Origin: an uncultured Dokdonella sp. | GTDB taxonomy: Bacteria; Pseudomonadota; Gammaproteobacteria; Xanthomonadales; Rhodanobacteraceae | DNA length: 64,000 bases | Direction: 5' to 3' | Assembly (NCBI GenBank): GCA_934526015.1 | Contig: CAKSZY010000006.1 | Span: 1-64,000, forward strand | In this document: positions 26,971 through 36,603 of the stretch, piece after piece | Layout: each line of letters opens with the position of its first letter | How positions within the stretch are numbered: position 1 is the first letter of the stretch | Program-made: the position numbers and the translations under genes | Notes under the pieces: generated by a model | What the model was told of the DNA's origin: nothing | Databases searched by the model: none | The model's input: only the letters and a program-made list of their open reading frames with translations

Positions 26971-28301
26971 GCGTTGCCGCTGTCCGCGTGCGCGGCCTGA
27001 TCGCCGCGCTGGCCTTGCTGGCCGGCTGTGCCACCACCGCGCCGCGCGGCACGCCGCCTCCCGAAGCGGCCGTCGCGCCTGCGGCCGAATCGATCGTCGC
27101 CGCGGAAGCCGCCCCTTCGCACCCGCTCGAGCCCGCGGCGGTCGATGAGTCGCCGTGGGCGCGCCTGCGCACGCGCTTCGCCCTTTCCGGTTGCGCCGGA
27201 GGGGATGAGGTGATGCGCGAGGCACGCACCTACACGCGCGCACCGCAGCGCTTCGCCGCCAGCTGGCAGCGCGCCCTGCCGTTCCTGTTGCTGGTGCTGG
27301 CGGAAATCGAGAAGCGCGACCTGCCGGGCGAATTCGCCCTGCTGCCCTACGTCGAGAGCGGCTATCGCCCGCTGCCGGCGCAAGGCAACCGCCCGGCCGG
27401 CATGTGGCAACTGATGCCGGCGACCGCACGCGAACTCGGCCTCGAAGTGAACCGCCGCCACGACCGCCGCCTCGATGCGACGGATTCGACCCGCGCCGCC
27501 CTCGACCTGATCGAACGCCTCGAGCGCAAGTTCGGCGACTGGCGCCTGGCCACGATGGCCTTCAACACCGGCGAGTTCCGCGTCGCGCGCGCGCTCGGCA
27601 AGGTCGCAGGCGGCGATCTCGATGCGGCGACGCTGCGCGGCCTCGGCCTCAGTCCGATCACCCATGACCACCTCGCGCGCATGCTCGCGCTGGCCTGCAT
27701 CGTTGCCGAACCGGAGCGTTTCGGGGTCGAGTTTCCGCTGCCCTCGGAGGCCGACATTCTCGTCGAGGAACCGCTCGACGGCGAATTCGACCTGCGCGTC
27801 GCCGCGGCCTTTGCCGACCTGCCGCTCGAGACGATGCTGCGCTACAACGCCGCGCACCGCAGCCTGCGCAGCAGCGCCGGCGCGCCGGCCCGGCTGCTGC
27901 TGCCCGTCTCCCATCTGCAGCGCCTGCGCGCGGCACGCAGCGCGCATCCCGAGCTGCTCGCCCTGCACTGGCACGCGCGACGCACCACCGCTGCCACCAG
28001 CATTGCCGAACTGGCGGCCGCTAACGGTCTCGATGCGGCGGCACTCGCGCGGGCGAACGCACGCGAGTTCGATGCGCGCCTGGAGGCCGGCAGCGAACTG
28101 CTCCTGCCCGGCCCGCCGGCCCTGGCCGACGCGGACGCGGTCGCCGACGCCGATGCCCTGCACGTGGTTCGCCCGGGCGACACCCTGTCCGCGCTCGCGC
28201 GGCGCTACGGCGTACGCCTGGTCGAACTGCTCGGCTGGAACACCCTCAAGGCGAACACCCTCCTCAGGCCCGGCATGCGCCTGCGCGTGCGCGCTCCCTG
28301 A
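26967..28301 (+). CDS. mltD: Membrane-bound lytic murein transglycosylase D
   Basis: A 444-residue lipoprotein transglycosylase that cleaves glycan strands of peptidoglycan. The lipobox is ALLAGC with Cys21. The SLT domain follows, with catalytic Glu in LLPYVESGYRP and the GMWQLMPATARELGL motif. The C-terminal LysM domain binds glycan (VVRPGDTLSALARRYGV ... LLRPGMRLRV). A degenerate second LysM-like segment precedes it. The ATG at 26967 overlaps the gloB stop, which decides the start. Confidence 0.92.
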   Translation: MSVAAVRVRGLIAALALLAGCATTAPRGTPPPEAAVAPAAESIVAAEAAPSHPLEPAAVDESPWARLRTRFALSGCAGGDEVMREARTYTRAPQRFAASWQRALPFLLLVLAEIEKRDLPGEFALLPYVESGYRPLPAQGNRPAGMWQLMPATARELGLEVNRRHDRRLDATDSTRAALDLIERLERKFGDWRLATMAFNTGEFRVARALGKVAGGDLDAATLRGLGLSPITHDHLARMLALACIVAEPERFGVEFPLPSEADILVEEPLDGEFDLRVAAAFADLPLETMLRYNAAHRSLRSSAGAPARLLLPVSHLQRLRAARSAHPELLALHWHARRTTAATSIAELAAANGLDAAALARANAREFDARLEAGSELLLPGPPALADADAVADADALHVVRPGDTLSALARRYGVRLVELLGWNTLKANTLLRPGMRLRVRAP

Positions 28302-28379
28302 GCCTCGCCGGCCGCCGGCACGCAGCGTGGTCGGTTACACTGCGGCGCTCGAACCACCATCAGTTGCACCGGAGGATCC

Positions 28380-29162
28380 ATGGGTTTCCTGCACGGCAAG
28401 CGCGCGCTCATCGTCGGCATCGCCAGCACGCGATCGATCGCCTGGGGCATCGCCAGCGCGATGCATCGGGAAGGCGCCCAGCTCGCCTTCACCTACCAGA
28501 GCGAAAAACTCCGCAGCCGCGTCGACGAGGCTGCTGCCGAGTTCGGCTCGAACATCGTGCTGCCGCTCGACGTCGCCGACGATGCGCAGATCGACAACGC
28601 CTTCGTCGAGCTGGCGAAACACTGGGACGGTTTCGACATCCTCGTCCACTCGGTCGGCTTCGCTCCGCGCGAGACGCTGCAGGGCGGATTCCTCGACAAC
28701 CTCACCCGGGAAGGATTCAGCATCGCCCACGACATCTCCAGCTACAGCCTGGCCGCGCTCGCCAAGGCGGCGCGTCCGGCGATGCAGGGTCGCGCCGCGG
28801 CGATCCTCACCCTGTCCTATCTCGGCGCCGAACGCGCGCTGGCCAACTACAACGTGATGGGCCTGGCGAAGGCCAGCCTCGAAGCCAACGTGCGCTACCT
28901 CGCCTACCAGCTCGGCGCGGAAGGAATCCGCGTCAACGCGGTTTCCGCCGGGCCGATCAAGACCCTGGCCGCGGCCGGCGTCGGCAACTTCCGCAAGATG
29001 CTCGACCAGGCCGAACAGGCCGCACCCCTGCGGCGCAACGTGACCATCGAGGAGGTCGGCAATGTCGCCGCCTTCCTGTGTTCGGATCTCGCCTCCGGCG
29101 TCACCGGCGAAATCACCTACGTCGATGCCGGCTACAACACGGTCGGCATGAGCGTGATCTGA
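28380..29162 (+). CDS. fabI: Enoyl-ACP reductase, NADH-dependent
   Basis: A 260-residue FabI, catalysing the final reduction of fatty-acid elongation. It belongs to the short-chain dehydrogenase superfamily. The N-terminal nucleotide-binding segment is [13 protein letters not shown]. The FabI catalytic pair is Tyr157 and Lys164 (YNVMGLAK), with the additional conserved Tyr147. GGAGG lies just upstream of the start. A Rho-independent terminator follows 18 bp after the stop, so the gene ends its transcript. Confidence 0.95.
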   Translation: MGFLHGKRALIVGIASTRSIAWGIASAMHREGAQLAFTYQSEKLRSRVDEAAAEFGSNIVLPLDVADDAQIDNAFVELAKHWDGFDILVHSVGFAPRETLQGGFLDNLTREGFSIAHDISSYSLAALAKAARPAMQGRAAAILTLSYLGAERALANYNVMGLAKASLEANVRYLAYQLGAEGIRVNAVSAGPIKTLAAAGVGNFRKMLDQAEQAAPLRRNVTIEEVGNVAAFLCSDLASGVTGEITYVDAGYNTVGMSVI

Positions 29163-29179
29163 GCCGCCTCGAGGCGATC

Positions 29180-29211
29180 AAAAAAAAAGGGCCGCGAAAG
29201 CGGCCCTTTTT
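29180..29211. terminator. Bidirectional Rho-independent terminator between fabI and ppiD
   Basis: An A-tract (29180-29188) precedes a GC stem GGGCCGC (29189-29195) with loop GAAA and the complement GCGGCCC (29200-29206), followed by TTTTT (29207-29211). It ends fabI on the plus strand. Read on the minus strand, the A-tract becomes a U-tract for ppiD. The two genes converge here. Confidence 0.93.
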
Positions 29212-29229
29212 CGTGATGCGCAAACGCCC

Positions 29230-31137
29230 TCAGAGGCGCTGCTCGAACACCTGGATCTTCATCTTCGAACGCAGCGAAGTGACCAGATCGCGCATGGCCG
29301 CATAGGACTGGTTCTGCCGCAGCGATTCGCGCGCGGCTTCGCGGGTCGGCGCCTCGAGGCTGGCCGGATCGGCATCGACGACCTTGACGAGGTCGACCAG
29401 CGCGTATTCGTCATTGGCCAGTTTGACGAGGGTGTGGGCGACCTTGTCCTCCTGCGGACGCGGCATCGCGAACACCTCCTTCAGCAGGGCCGAGTCGACG
29501 TTGAGCGCATTGCGGCCGACGTCCTTCTCCGACTTCACTTCGAGGTTCAGCCCGGCGGCGAGGGCGTCGAGGCTCTCGCCGCCTTCGAGGCGGGCGTACA
29601 GCGCTTCGGCATTCGCCTTGGCCTGGTCGGCGATGCGGGCGGCGACGATGCGCCGGTGGATGTCCTCGCGGACCTCGTCGAGCGGTCGCGGGGTCGCCGG
29701 CTTGTGCTCGGCGACGCGGATCACCGCCACGTGGTTGGCACCGAGGTCGATCGAATCGGAATTGTTGCCCTGCACGAGCACTTCATCGGAGAACGCGGCG
29801 CGCAGCACGGCCGGATTGGCGGCGATGCCGGCACCGCCGTCGCGGGTGAACAGCGGCGTCTTCTGCACGACGAGGCCGAGTTCGTTGGCCGCCGGCTCGA
29901 GCGAGGTCGAGTCCTGCATGGCCAGGTCGATCAGGCGGCTCGACTTCTGGTTGTAGACGCGCTCGTGCTCGGATTCGGTGTATTCGCGGGCGAGGTCGTC
30001 CCGGACTTCCTCGAACGTGCGCGTCTTGCCGGGACGGATGTCGCGCAGCTCGATGACGTGATACCCCTCGCTCGACAGCACCGGGTCGGACACCTTGCCC
30101 TTCTCGAGCGCATACAACGCGCTCTCGAAGGCCGGATCCATCATGCCGACGTCGATCCAGTCGAGGTCGCCCCCGAGCGCCTTCGAGCCGAGGTCATCGG
30201 AGTTCTGCCGGGCGAGTTCGGCGAACGGCTTGCCGGAACGCGCCTCGTCGGCGAGTTTCTGCGCCTTCTCGAGTGCTGCCTTCTGCTCTTCCGGACTGCC
30301 ATTGCCGCCGACCTTGACGAGGATGTGCGAGGCAAGCCGCTGCTCGGTGGTGACGAAGCGTGCCTTCTCGCGCTCGTAGCGATCGCGCAGGGTGGACTCG
30401 TCGGCGGTGAGTTCGACCTCGAGGTTCGCCGCATCGAGTTCGAGATACTCGATCGAGACCTGCTCGGGATTGAGGAATTCCTGCTGGTGCTGCGCATAGT
30501 AGGCACCGGCTTCCTCGTCGGAGACGCTGGCGTCGGCGACCACCGGCGTGGCCAGGACCAGCGCATTGAAGTCGCGCAACTGGCCGCGCAGGCGCAGGTA
30601 GGCGTCGACATCCGCCTCGGTGACGAAGGCGCTGGAGAGGAGTTCGCGCGGCAGCTCGCCGGCGGCGATTTCCTGGGCGAAACGCTGCTGGAAAACCAGC
30701 GGGGTCATTCCCTGCGAGGCGAGCACGGCGCGGTACTGGGCGTCGTCGAACTGGCCGTCACGCAGGAAGGCCGGGATGCGCAGGATCTCCTGGCGCAGGC
30801 GATCGGCCGGAACGACGATGCCGAGGCGCTCGTTGGCGGCGAGCAGGACCTGCTCGTCGATCAACTGGTCGAGCACCTGCATCTTGACCTCGGGCTGCTC
30901 GAAATAGCTCGCATCGAGCGCGCCGCCGGTCATCTGCATCTGGCGCTGACGGTACACGTCGAAGCGCTCGCGGAATTCCTGCGGACCGATTTCCTTGTCG
31001 CCGACCTTGGCGACGAAATCGTCGGTGCGCGAAATGAAGTAGGACTCGATGCCGAAGAACGAGAAGGCAATGAGGATCAAGCCGAGAAGGATCTTGGCGA
31101 CCAGGCCGGTGGTTTTTTGACGAAGGGCTTCAAGCAT
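29230..31137 (-). CDS. ppiD: PpiD, periplasmic folding factor with parvulin domain
   Basis: A 635-residue SurA/PpiD-like chaperone. A single N-terminal membrane anchor lies at about residues 16-35 (ILLGLILIAFSFFGIESYF), then a SurA_N-like helical region, a PPIC-type parvulin domain near 255-360 (LASHILVKVGG ... GGDLDWID ... VSDPVLSSEGYHVIELRD), and a second degenerate PPIase-like region. PpiD sits at the Sec translocon and helps outer-membrane proteins fold. The start at MLEALRQKTTG is the family norm; a longer frame would begin 26 codons earlier without coding signal. Confidence 0.9.
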   Translation of the reverse strand: MLEALRQKTTGLVAKILLGLILIAFSFFGIESYFISRTDDFVAKVGDKEIGPQEFRERFDVYRQRQMQMTGGALDASYFEQPEVKMQVLDQLIDEQVLLAANERLGIVVPADRLRQEILRIPAFLRDGQFDDAQYRAVLASQGMTPLVFQQRFAQEIAAGELPRELLSSAFVTEADVDAYLRLRGQLRDFNALVLATPVVADASVSDEEAGAYYAQHQQEFLNPEQVSIEYLELDAANLEVELTADESTLRDRYEREKARFVTTEQRLASHILVKVGGNGSPEEQKAALEKAQKLADEARSGKPFAELARQNSDDLGSKALGGDLDWIDVGMMDPAFESALYALEKGKVSDPVLSSEGYHVIELRDIRPGKTRTFEEVRDDLAREYTESEHERVYNQKSSRLIDLAMQDSTSLEPAANELGLVVQKTPLFTRDGGAGIAANPAVLRAAFSDEVLVQGNNSDSIDLGANHVAVIRVAEHKPATPRPLDEVREDIHRRIVAARIADQAKANAEALYARLEGGESLDALAAGLNLEVKSEKDVGRNALNVDSALLKEVFAMPRPQEDKVAHTLVKLANDEYALVDLVKVVDADPASLEAPTREAARESLRQNQSYAAMRDLVTSLRSKMKIQVFEQRL

Positions 31138-31304
31138 GGAATCGCCTGCAAGGTAAGGGTTCTGCGCGACAGCATCCGCTGGAATCGCCGCGCGCACGAA
31201 AAGCGAAGGCGCCACGCGGGCGCCTGTGCCTTCGGCACGGGAGGCGGCCAGGCCACGACGCGACAGCCGCGCATTGTAGCCGACCGCACGCCCGCATCAC
31301 GACC

Positions 31305-31379
31305 TGGTGGGTGCTGAGGGTTTCGAACCCCCGACCCTCGCCTTGTAAGGGCGACGCTCTACCGCTGAGCTAAGCACCC
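31305..31379 (-). tRNA. tRNA-Val (anticodon TAC)
   Basis: Read on the minus strand the sequence folds as GGGTGCTTAGCTCAG with an anticodon loop CTTACAA, a T-arm GGGGGTTCGAAACCC-type stem and an encoded CCA. The acceptor stem GGGTGCT/AGCACCC is perfect. It lies between hupB and ppiD, a common gammaproteobacterial place for tRNA-Val. Confidence 0.95.
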
Positions 31380-31399
31380 GGAACGCGTGCCGAGACCGA

Positions 31400-31672
31400 T
31401 CAGTTGATCGCGTCCTTCAGCGCCTTGCCCGGCTTGAATGCCGGAACCTTGGAAGCGGCGATGGTGATGTTCTCGCCGGTGCGCGGATTGCGACCGGTGC
31501 GCGCCGCGCGGGTGCGCACGACGAACGAACCGAAACCCACGAGGTTGACGCTGTCTCCGGCCTTGAGCGCGTCCTTGACCACGTCGACGACCGCGTCGAG
31601 CGCACGCTCGGCTTCCGTCTTGCTGATATTGGCCGTGTCGGCCAGCTTCGCGATGAAATCGGATTTGTTCAT
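31400..31672 (-). CDS. hupB: HU-beta DNA-binding protein
   Basis: A 90-residue HU/IHF-family nucleoid protein: two N-terminal helices ([12 protein letters not shown] ... [13 protein letters not shown]), the GFGSF turn, and the DNA-contacting arm [13 protein letters not shown] with the intercalating Pro, ending [14 protein letters not shown] bends DNA and compacts the nucleoid. It sits downstream of lon and has its own sigma-70-like promoter (listed). Confidence 0.95.
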   Translation of the reverse strand: MNKSDFIAKLADTANISKTEAERALDAVVDVVKDALKAGDSVNLVGFGSFVVRTRAARTGRNPRTGENITIAASKVPAFKPGKALKDAIN

Positions 31673-31818
31673 GGAGAGCTCCCTTTTCTGGAAAGATCGC
31701 GCACGCGCCGGCGACGCGCAACGCGGGTGGAATCGGTGGGATGGGCAGGTGCCGGAGGACCGTACCTGGCGGCCTGGGAAGCCGCCCCGCGCGGAAGCCG
31801 GACGGCCATGGCGCGGTC

Positions 31819-31847
31819 TTTATACCAGCGCCCCCCGCCAGCTGCAA
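31819..31847 (-). promoter_or_regulatory. Sigma-70-like promoter upstream of hupB
   Basis: On the minus strand a -35 box TTGCAG (31847-31842) and a -10 box TATAAA (31824-31819) are separated by exactly 17 bp. This places transcription start about 140 bp upstream of the hupB start codon, within the lon-hupB gap. The match is good for a GC-rich genome but is a sequence prediction only. Confidence 0.6.
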
Positions 31848-31900
31848 TGAAAAACACGAAAAACCCCATGATTTTCAAGCATCTGAGGGGGCGCACGATC

Positions 31901-34414
31901 CTAGTGCGGTCGCGCCGGATTCTCGTCGCGCCGCAGTTCGCGGTTGCCGTCGATCGCCACCGCCCCGGCCTCCTCGCCGCTGGCGACCGGTCCGACCGGG
32001 CGTTCGAGGGCGATGTCGAGCACTTCGTCGATCCACTTGACCGGACGGATCTCCAGCGACTCGGTGACGTTCTTCGGAATCTCGGCGAGGTCCTTGCGGT
32101 TCTCGTCCGGAATGATGACCGTGCCGACCCCGCCGCGATGGGCGGCGAGCAGTTTTTCCTTCAGTCCGCCGATCGGCAGCACGCGCCCGCGCAAGGTGAT
32201 CTCGCCGGTCATCGCGACGCCGGAGCGCACCGGGATGCGCGTCAGCGAAGACACCAGCGCCGTGCACATGGCGATGCCTGCACTCGGTCCGTCCTTCGGC
32301 GTCGCGCCTTCCGGCACGTGGATGTGGATGTCGAGCTTCTGGTGGAACTCGGGGTCGACGCCGAGCCGGTCGACCCGGGCGCGCACCACGCTGAGCGCCG
32401 CCTGGATCGACTCCTGCATCACCCCGCCGAGCTGGCCGGTGTGGATCAGCTTGCCCTTTCCGGGAACGGTGGTCGCCTCGATGCTGAGCAGGTCGCCGCC
32501 GACTTCGGTCCAGGCCAGTCCGGTGACGAGGCCGACCTCGTTCTGCAATTCGGCAAGCCCGTAGTGGAACTTGCGCACGCCGAGATACTGGTCGAGGTTG
32601 GCGGCATCGACCGTGGCCATCGCGGCGGCACGCCGCCTGGGCGGTTTCGCCGCCGCTTTCGCTTTCGCCTTTCCTGCCCTGGCTTTGCCGCTGGCCGCGG
32701 CCGCATCGGCGGCAAGGCTCAGTTCCTTGACCACCTTGCGGCAGATCTTGGAGATTTCCCGCTCCAGGTTGCGCACGCCGGATTCCCGCGTGTAGTAGCG
32801 GATCACGTCGCGGATCGCGTCCGCGCTGATGGCGAGTTCGCCGGCCTTCAGGCCGTTCGCCTTCAGCTGCTTGGGCACCAGGTAGCGCTCGGCGATGTTG
32901 ACCTTCTCGTCCTCGGTGTAGCCGGGGATGCGGATGACCTCCATGCGGTCGAGCAGCGGACCCGGGATGTTCAGCGAGTTCGCGGTGGCGATCCACATGA
33001 CTTCGCTGAGGTCGAAATCGACCTCGAGATAGTGGTCGTTGAATGCGTTGTTCTGCTCCGGATCGAGCACCTCGAGCAGCGCCGAGGACGGGTCGCCGCG
33101 GAAGTCCATCGACATCTTGTCGATCTCGTCGAGGACGAACAGCGGATTGCGTGTGCCGGCCTTGGACATGTTCTGGATGATCCGGCCCGGCATCGAGCCG
33201 ATGTAGGTGCGCCGGTGTCCGCGGATCTCCGCTTCGTCACGCACGCCGCCGAGCGACATGCGCACGAACTTGCGGTTGGTCGCCTTGGCGATCGACTGGC
33301 CGAGCGAAGTCTTGCCGACGCCGGGAGGCCCGACCAGGCAGAGGATCGGTCCCTTCATCTTGTTCACGCGCTGCTGCACGGCCAGGTATTCGAGGATGCG
33401 GTCCTTGACCTTCTCCAGGCCGAAATGATCGGCATCGAGCGTTTCCTGGGCGAGACGAAGGTCCTTGCGCACCTTCGAGCGCTTCTTCCACGGCGCGCCG
33501 ACCAGCCAGTCGACGTAGTTGCGCACGACGGTCGCTTCGGCCGACATCGGCGACATCTGCTTGAGCTTGTTGAGTTCGGCGCGCGCCTTGGCCAGGGTCG
33601 CCTTCGGCATGCCGGATGCCTCGACCTTGCGGGCCAGCTCCTCGAGCTCGTTCGGCGCGTCCTCGGCATCGCCGAGTTCCTTCTGGATCGCCTTCATCTG
33701 CTCGTTGAGGTAGTACTCGCGCTGGCTCTTCTCCATCTGCGACTTGACCCGGCCGCGGATGCGCTTCTCGATCTGCTGGACGTCGATCTCGCCGTCGACG
33801 AGCGAGATCAGGTGCTCGAGGCGATCGGCGACGTCGGGGGTTTCCAGCACCTGCTGCTTGTCCTGCAGGCGCACGGTGAGGTGGGCGGCGATCGTGTCGG
33901 CAAGGCGTGACGGGTCGTCGAGTCCGGCCAGGGTGGCCATCAGCTCCGGCGGAATCTTGCGCGAGAGCTTGACCAACTGCTCGAACAGCGAGACCAGCGA
34001 GCGCGAGATGACCTCGATCTCGCGATCGGTGCGCGAAACCACCGGATCCAGTGCACGCGCACGCGCGTGCAGCAGGCCGCCGCGCTCGGACCAGTTCTCG
34101 ACCTCGGCGCGCGCCGTGCCTTCCACCAGCACCTTGATCGTGCCGTCGGGCAGCTTGAGCAACTGCAGCACGGTGGCGATGGTGCCGATCGCATGCAGGT
34201 CCGCCGACTCGGGCTCGTCGATGTCCGGGCTGCGCTGGGCCACCAGCAGGATCTGCTTGTCGCCCTCCATCGCCACGTCCAGCGCGCGCACGGACTTTTC
34301 CCGCCCGACGAAAAGCGGGATGACCATGTGCGGGAAGACCACGACGTCGCGCAACGGCAGGATCGGCAGTTCGATCACGTCGTGGACGGCGGGCTTGCTC
34401 GGTTTTTCCATCAT
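31901..34414 (-). CDS. lon: ATP-dependent protease Lon
   Basis: An 837-residue LonA protease that degrades damaged and short-lived regulatory proteins. The N-terminal substrate domain starts [16 protein letters not shown]. The AAA+ module has Walker [12 protein letters not shown] and Walker [10 protein letters not shown]. The peptidase has the Ser-Lys dyad in [10 protein letters not shown] and [10 protein letters not shown]. Between the AAA+ small domain and the protease lies an unusual Ala/Lys/Arg-rich linker of about 40 residues ([20 protein letters not shown] core). Two adjacent ATGs (34414 and 34411) follow an AGGA at close spacing; either may be used. Confidence 0.95.
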   Translation of the reverse strand: MMEKPSKPAVHDVIELPILPLRDVVVFPHMVIPLFVGREKSVRALDVAMEGDKQILLVAQRSPDIDEPESADLHAIGTIATVLQLLKLPDGTIKVLVEGTARAEVENWSERGGLLHARARALDPVVSRTDREIEVISRSLVSLFEQLVKLSRKIPPELMATLAGLDDPSRLADTIAAHLTVRLQDKQQVLETPDVADRLEHLISLVDGEIDVQQIEKRIRGRVKSQMEKSQREYYLNEQMKAIQKELGDAEDAPNELEELARKVEASGMPKATLAKARAELNKLKQMSPMSAEATVVRNYVDWLVGAPWKKRSKVRKDLRLAQETLDADHFGLEKVKDRILEYLAVQQRVNKMKGPILCLVGPPGVGKTSLGQSIAKATNRKFVRMSLGGVRDEAEIRGHRRTYIGSMPGRIIQNMSKAGTRNPLFVLDEIDKMSMDFRGDPSSALLEVLDPEQNNAFNDHYLEVDFDLSEVMWIATANSLNIPGPLLDRMEVIRIPGYTEDEKVNIAERYLVPKQLKANGLKAGELAISADAIRDVIRYYTRESGVRNLEREISKICRKVVKELSLAADAAAASGKARAGKAKAKAAAKPPRRRAAAMATVDAANLDQYLGVRKFHYGLAELQNEVGLVTGLAWTEVGGDLLSIEATTVPGKGKLIHTGQLGGVMQESIQAALSVVRARVDRLGVDPEFHQKLDIHIHVPEGATPKDGPSAGIAMCTALVSSLTRIPVRSGVAMTGEITLRGRVLPIGGLKEKLLAAHRGGVGTVIIPDENRKDLAEIPKNVTESLEIRPVKWIDEVLDIALERPVGPVASGEEAGAVAIDGNRELRRDENPARPH

Positions 34415-34476
34415 CGGGTCCTGGTATGGCGCGGCAACAGGTATGCGCTCGGCAGCGTGAAGGCACGCTGCTGTCG

Positions 34477-34505
34477 GGTCAAGTGCGGGTGTCGCGGGGA
34501 TTTTG
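34477..34505 (-). promoter_or_regulatory. Possible promoter elements upstream of lon
   Basis: On the minus strand a TTGACC (34482-34477) lies about 63 bp before the lon start. The expected -10 position 17 bp on has no good TATAAT match, and a clear heat-shock (CTTGAA/CCCCAT) pair is not visible. The entry marks a weak candidate in the lon-clpX gap only. Confidence 0.25.
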
Positions 34506-34511
34506 CAAGCC

Positions 34512-34533
34512 GGCCCGGCAGCCACACCGGGCC
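34512..34533 (-). terminator. Hairpin downstream of clpX, possible terminator
   Basis: Seven-base perfect arms GGCCCGG (34512-34518) and CCGGGCC (34527-34533) with an eight-base loop lie 10 bp after the clpX stop. No U-tract follows on the minus strand, so it may be a weak terminator or a processing or pausing element between clpX and lon. Confidence 0.35.
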
Positions 34534-34543
34534 TGGCGCGGGG

Positions 34544-35821
34544 CTACTCGGCGACCGCGCGCGTCTGCATGTTGCCCTGGTAGATCAGGTAGGGCTCGGC
34601 CTGGCCATTGATGACCGCTTCGTCGACGACGACCTTGCTGACATGCTCCAGCGACGGCAGGTCGAACATCGTGTCGAGCAGGACCTGCTCGATGATCGTG
34701 CGCAGGCCGCGCGCACCGGTCTTGCGGCTGAGCGCCTTGCGCGCGACCGCGGTCAGTGCCTCGGGACGGAACTCGAGCTCGACGCCTTCCATCTCGAACA
34801 AGCGCTTGAACTGCTTGGTGATCGCGTTCTTCGGCTCGGTCAGGATCTTGACCAGGGCCGTTTCGTCCAGTTCGTCGAGCGTCGCAACCACCGGCAGGCG
34901 GCCGACGAACTCGGGAATGAGGCCGAACTTGATGAGATCGCCCGGCTGCACGTCGGTCAGCCACTTGCCGGTGTCGGCGCGGCGGCTGGAGCTGCGGATC
35001 TCCGCGGAAAAGCCGATCCCGGTCGTTTCCGAACGCTGCTGGATGATCTTCTCGAGGCCGGCAAAGGCGCCACCGACGATGAACAGCACGTTCTTGGTGT
35101 CGACCTGCAGGAACTCCTGCTGCGGATGCTTGCGCCCGCCCTGCGGCGGCACCGAGGCGACCGTGCCCTCGATCAGCTTGAGCAGGGCCTGCTGCACGCC
35201 CTCGCCGGATACATCGCGGGTGATCGAGGGGTTTTCGCTCTTGCGCGAGATCTTGTCGATCTCGTCGATGTAGACGATGCCGCTCTGCGCCTTCTCGACG
35301 TCGTAGTCGCACTTCTGCAGCAGCTTCTGGATGATGTTCTCGACATCCTCGCCGACGTACCCGGCCTCGGTCAGGGTGGTCGCGTCAGCGATCGTGAACG
35401 GCACGTTGAGCAGGCGCGCCAGCGTTTCCGCCAGCAGGGTCTTGCCGGAACCGGTCGGGCCGACCAGCAGGATGTTCGATTTGGCCAGCTCGACCTCGTC
35501 GCCGCGCGTGCGCGACTCGAGCCGCTTGTAATGGTTGTAGACGGCGACCGCGAGCACCTTCTTGGCGCGCGACTGGCCGATGACGTACTGGTCGAGGACG
35601 TCGAGGATCTCTTTCGGCTTGGGCAGGTGGCTGCGCGCCGAGGCGGCCTTTTCCTCGAGTTCCTCGCGGATAATGTCGTTGCAGAGCTCGACGCACTCGT
35701 CGCAGATGAACACCGACGGGCCCGCAATGAGCTTGCGCACCTCGTGCTGGCTCTTGCCGCAAAAGGAACAGTAGAGGATTTTCCCGCCGTCGCCCGATCG
35801 GCCCTGTCGCTCTTCAGTCAT
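34544..35821 (-). CDS. clpX: ClpX, ATPase subunit of the ClpXP protease
   Basis: A 425-residue AAA+ unfoldase. The N-terminal zinc-binding domain uses four Cys (YCSFCGKSQ ... [10 protein letters not shown], about residues 17-48). The AAA+ domain has Walker [12 protein letters not shown], Walker B VYIDEIDK, a pore loop after [10 protein letters not shown], and an IGF-type ClpP-binding region around IGFSAEIR. It feeds substrates to ClpP encoded just upstream on the same strand (about 120 bp apart). Confidence 0.96.
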   Translation of the reverse strand: MTEERQGRSGDGGKILYCSFCGKSQHEVRKLIAGPSVFICDECVELCNDIIREELEEKAASARSHLPKPKEILDVLDQYVIGQSRAKKVLAVAVYNHYKRLESRTRGDEVELAKSNILLVGPTGSGKTLLAETLARLLNVPFTIADATTLTEAGYVGEDVENIIQKLLQKCDYDVEKAQSGIVYIDEIDKISRKSENPSITRDVSGEGVQQALLKLIEGTVASVPPQGGRKHPQQEFLQVDTKNVLFIVGGAFAGLEKIIQQRSETTGIGFSAEIRSSSRRADTGKWLTDVQPGDLIKFGLIPEFVGRLPVVATLDELDETALVKILTEPKNAITKQFKRLFEMEGVELEFRPEALTAVARKALSRKTGARGLRTIIEQVLLDTMFDLPSLEHVSKVVVDEAVINGQAEPYLIYQGNMQTRAVAE

Positions 35822-35943
35822 GCCCCGCCTCGGGTGGTTTCACGTGATGCCGCGCGAGCATAGCACAGCCCTGCCGGCGCCCCGGCAGGCCCTGCCGGCG
35901 GCCACGGCGGCCGCGCCGCGCGTCTCTTTCCGGGTGCCGGCGG

Positions 35944-36576
35944 TCAGCCGGCGTGGATGGATTCGTTCGGCCGCTTCTCGAGCACGGCGTCGATCAGCCC
36001 GTAGGCCTGGGCGTCCTGCGCGTTGAAGAACAGGTCGCGCTCGACGTCGCGCTCGATGCGCTCGATCGACTGGCCGGTATTGGCCGCCAGTTCCTCGTTC
36101 AGGCGCTTGCGCAGGTAAAGGATCTCGCGTGCCTGGATCTCGATGTCGGTGGCCTGGCCCTGCGCGCCACCGTGCGGCTGGTGGATCATGACGCGCGAAT
36201 TCGGCAGGGCGTAGCGCTTGCCGCGGGTGCCGGCGGCCAGCAGGAACGCGCCCATGCTCGCCGCCTGGCCGATCACCATGGTGCTGACGTCGGGCTTGAG
36301 GAAACGCATCGTGTCGTAGATCGCCAGGCCGGCGGTGACCGAGCCGCCCGGGCTGTTGATGTAGAGGTTGATGTCCTTGTCGGGATTCTCCGACTCCAGG
36401 AACAGCAACTGGGCGACGACCACGTTGGCCACGTAGTCGTCGATCGGACCGACGAGGAAGATCACGCGTTCCTTGAGGAGGCGCGAGTAGATGTCGTAGG
36501 CACGCTCGCCGCGCGAGGTCTGCTCAACGACCATCGGCACGAGATTGAGGCCCTGCGGGGCGGAACGGCTGGACAT
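35944..36576 (-). CDS. clpP: ClpP, proteolytic subunit of Clp proteases
   Basis: A 210-residue serine peptidase that assembles as a two-ring tetradecamer. The catalytic Ser lies in [11 protein letters not shown], the His in MIHQPHGG, and the Asp in the later helix region. The N-terminus starts [25 protein letters not shown], usual for mature ClpP, so little propeptide is present. It sits 27 bp downstream of tig on the minus strand. Confidence 0.96.
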   Translation of the reverse strand: MSSRSAPQGLNLVPMVVEQTSRGERAYDIYSRLLKERVIFLVGPIDDYVANVVVAQLLFLESENPDKDINLYINSPGGSVTAGLAIYDTMRFLKPDVSTMVIGQAASMGAFLLAAGTRGKRYALPNSRVMIHQPHGGAQGQATDIEIQAREILYLRKRLNEELAANTGQSIERIERDVERDLFFNAQDAQAYGLIDAVLEKRPNESIHAG

Positions 36577-36603
36577 GCTCGGTCTCCTTCGGGTTCCGGC
36601 GGA

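Noticed and set aside
34477..34530. Heat-shock (sigma-32) promoter in front of lon
   Set aside because: A CTTGAA box with a CCCCAT box at correct spacing is not present; only a TTGACC without a matching -10 is visible.
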